Origin: Actinomycetota bacterium
Lineage (GTDB): Bacteria; Actinomycetota; Actinomycetes; S36-B12; UBA10799
NCBI GenBank assembly: GCA_030837445.1
Contig: JAUPKM010000145.1
Span: 1 to 5,498 of the forward strand
Length of the DNA stretch: 5,498 nt
Reading direction: 5' to 3'
The notes beneath the pieces were generated by a model. The model was not told the origin of the DNA, searched no databases, and saw only the letters and a list, made by a program, of their open reading frames with translations. Position numbers and translations under genes: made by a program. Below are positions 5,184 through 5,498 of the stretch, piece by piece (position 1 is the stretch's first letter; every line of letters begins with the position of its first letter).

Positions 5184-5498
5184 TCAGGCGGTGTCACGCC
5201 CCGCAGGCGGCGTCAGCCCGTACTTGCTGAACACCGCATCACGCTGCGCCTTCAACTTCTCCATGTCCGCCTTGAACGCCGCCTGCTTCTCCGCCGGCAA
5301 CTTCGACACCTGATCGCGCACCCCGGCACGCCCACCGCCAGCCATCCCGCCACCGTCACGACCCGCCGGCGCCGTCAGCCCGTACTTGCCGAACACCGCA
5401 GCCCGCTGCGCCTTCAACTTCTCCATGTCCGCCTTGAACGCCGCCTGCTTCTCCGCCGGCAACTTCGACACCTGATCGCGCACCCCGGCACGCCCACC
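5184..5498 (-). CDS. Tandem-repeat protein, helical and lysine-rich (partial, N-terminus beyond window)
   Basis: I do not recognise this protein. The visible C-terminal 104 residues consist of two copies of a 54-residue unit. Each unit has a charged, probably helical segment (VRDQVSKLPAEKQAAFKADM then EKLKAQR.AVF.KYGLT.P) and a flexible AGRD/Gly-rich linker (GGGMAGGGRAG). The first visible copy runs on from the edge and the last ends with AGRDTA. The copies differ at only three residues within the helical unit and linker start: A/D, G/S and A/P. The frame is open through the window edge, and the last residues in the window (GGRAG) equal the linker before the second copy, so at least part of a further repeat probably lies outside. 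A GTG at 5483 could be read as a start but is an internal repeat Val. Location cannot be judged without the N-terminus. Confidence 0.75.
   Translation of the reverse strand, partial: GGRAGVRDQVSKLPAEKQAAFKADMEKLKAQRAAVFGKYGLTAPAGRDGGGMAGGGRAGVRDQVSKLPAEKQAAFKADMEKLKAQRDAVFSKYGLTPPAGRDTA
5193..5498. repeat. 162-bp direct tandem repeat, in-frame, at least two copies
   Basis: The segment 5193-5336 is repeated at 5355-5498 with a period of 162 bp (54 codons). By eye about 6 of 144 positions differ. Two differences are silent and four change three residues. The last roughly 110 bp of each copy are identical. The second copy is cut by the window edge, so copy number cannot be counted. Confidence 0.9.

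Noticed and set aside
5481..5483. GTG as the start of the tandem-repeat protein
   Set aside because: The same Val codon occurs inside the protein at the second repeat, and the frame stays open with GGRAG to the window edge, so the gene almost surely continues upstream.
5193..5498. CRISPR-like array
   Set aside because: The repeat unit is 162 bp, contiguous and in-frame within a coding region, without unique spacers.

Overview
This window looks like ordinary chromosomal DNA from a high-GC Gram-positive bacterium of the Actinomycetes. The evidence is GC-rich codon use throughout, a single RNase J of actinobacterial length (561 aa), GTG/ATG starts, a Tat-type lipoprotein, a candidate leaderless promoter and a tRNA gene with an encoded CCA. 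I cannot name the genus. I see no mobile element, CRISPR array, phage gene or clear foreign segment.

Layout from left to right: the minus-strand RNase J gene fills 6-1691. Its leader (about 1692-1765) holds three TGACG elements and separates it from a plus-strand YjbR/MmcQ-like gene (best start 1938, end 2318). That gene converges on a minus-strand PhnB-like VOC protein (2366-2803). The VOC gene is divergent from a plus-strand gene for a Tat-exported lipoprotein with an alpha/beta-hydrolase fold (2934-4391). Next comes tRNA-Arg(CCU) on the minus strand (4433-4509 with CCA). The only long gene-free stretch, 4510-4850, holds the tRNA promoter, a GC-rich hairpin and a pair of operator-like palindromes joined into one large inverted repeat. 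After it lies a small two-TM LapA-domain membrane protein (4851-5123). This converges on a minus-strand gene (5184 to beyond 5498) whose visible part is two nearly identical 54-residue repeats and which is cut by the window edge.

No multi-gene operon is visible. The genes are mostly single units in divergent or convergent arrangement, so the neighbourhood gives little functional linkage. RNase J and the tRNA are housekeeping RNA functions. The YjbR-like and PhnB-like proteins are small, poorly characterised families. The hydrolase and LapA-domain protein are envelope-associated.

The parts most worth a second look are the paired GGTTAC-N6-GTAAC sites upstream of the LapA gene, the near-identical tandem repeats at the right edge, the exported lipoprotein form of an FrsA-like hydrolase with a probable leaderless start, and the phased TGACG elements in the RNase J leader. 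I found no convincing evidence of a wholly new system.
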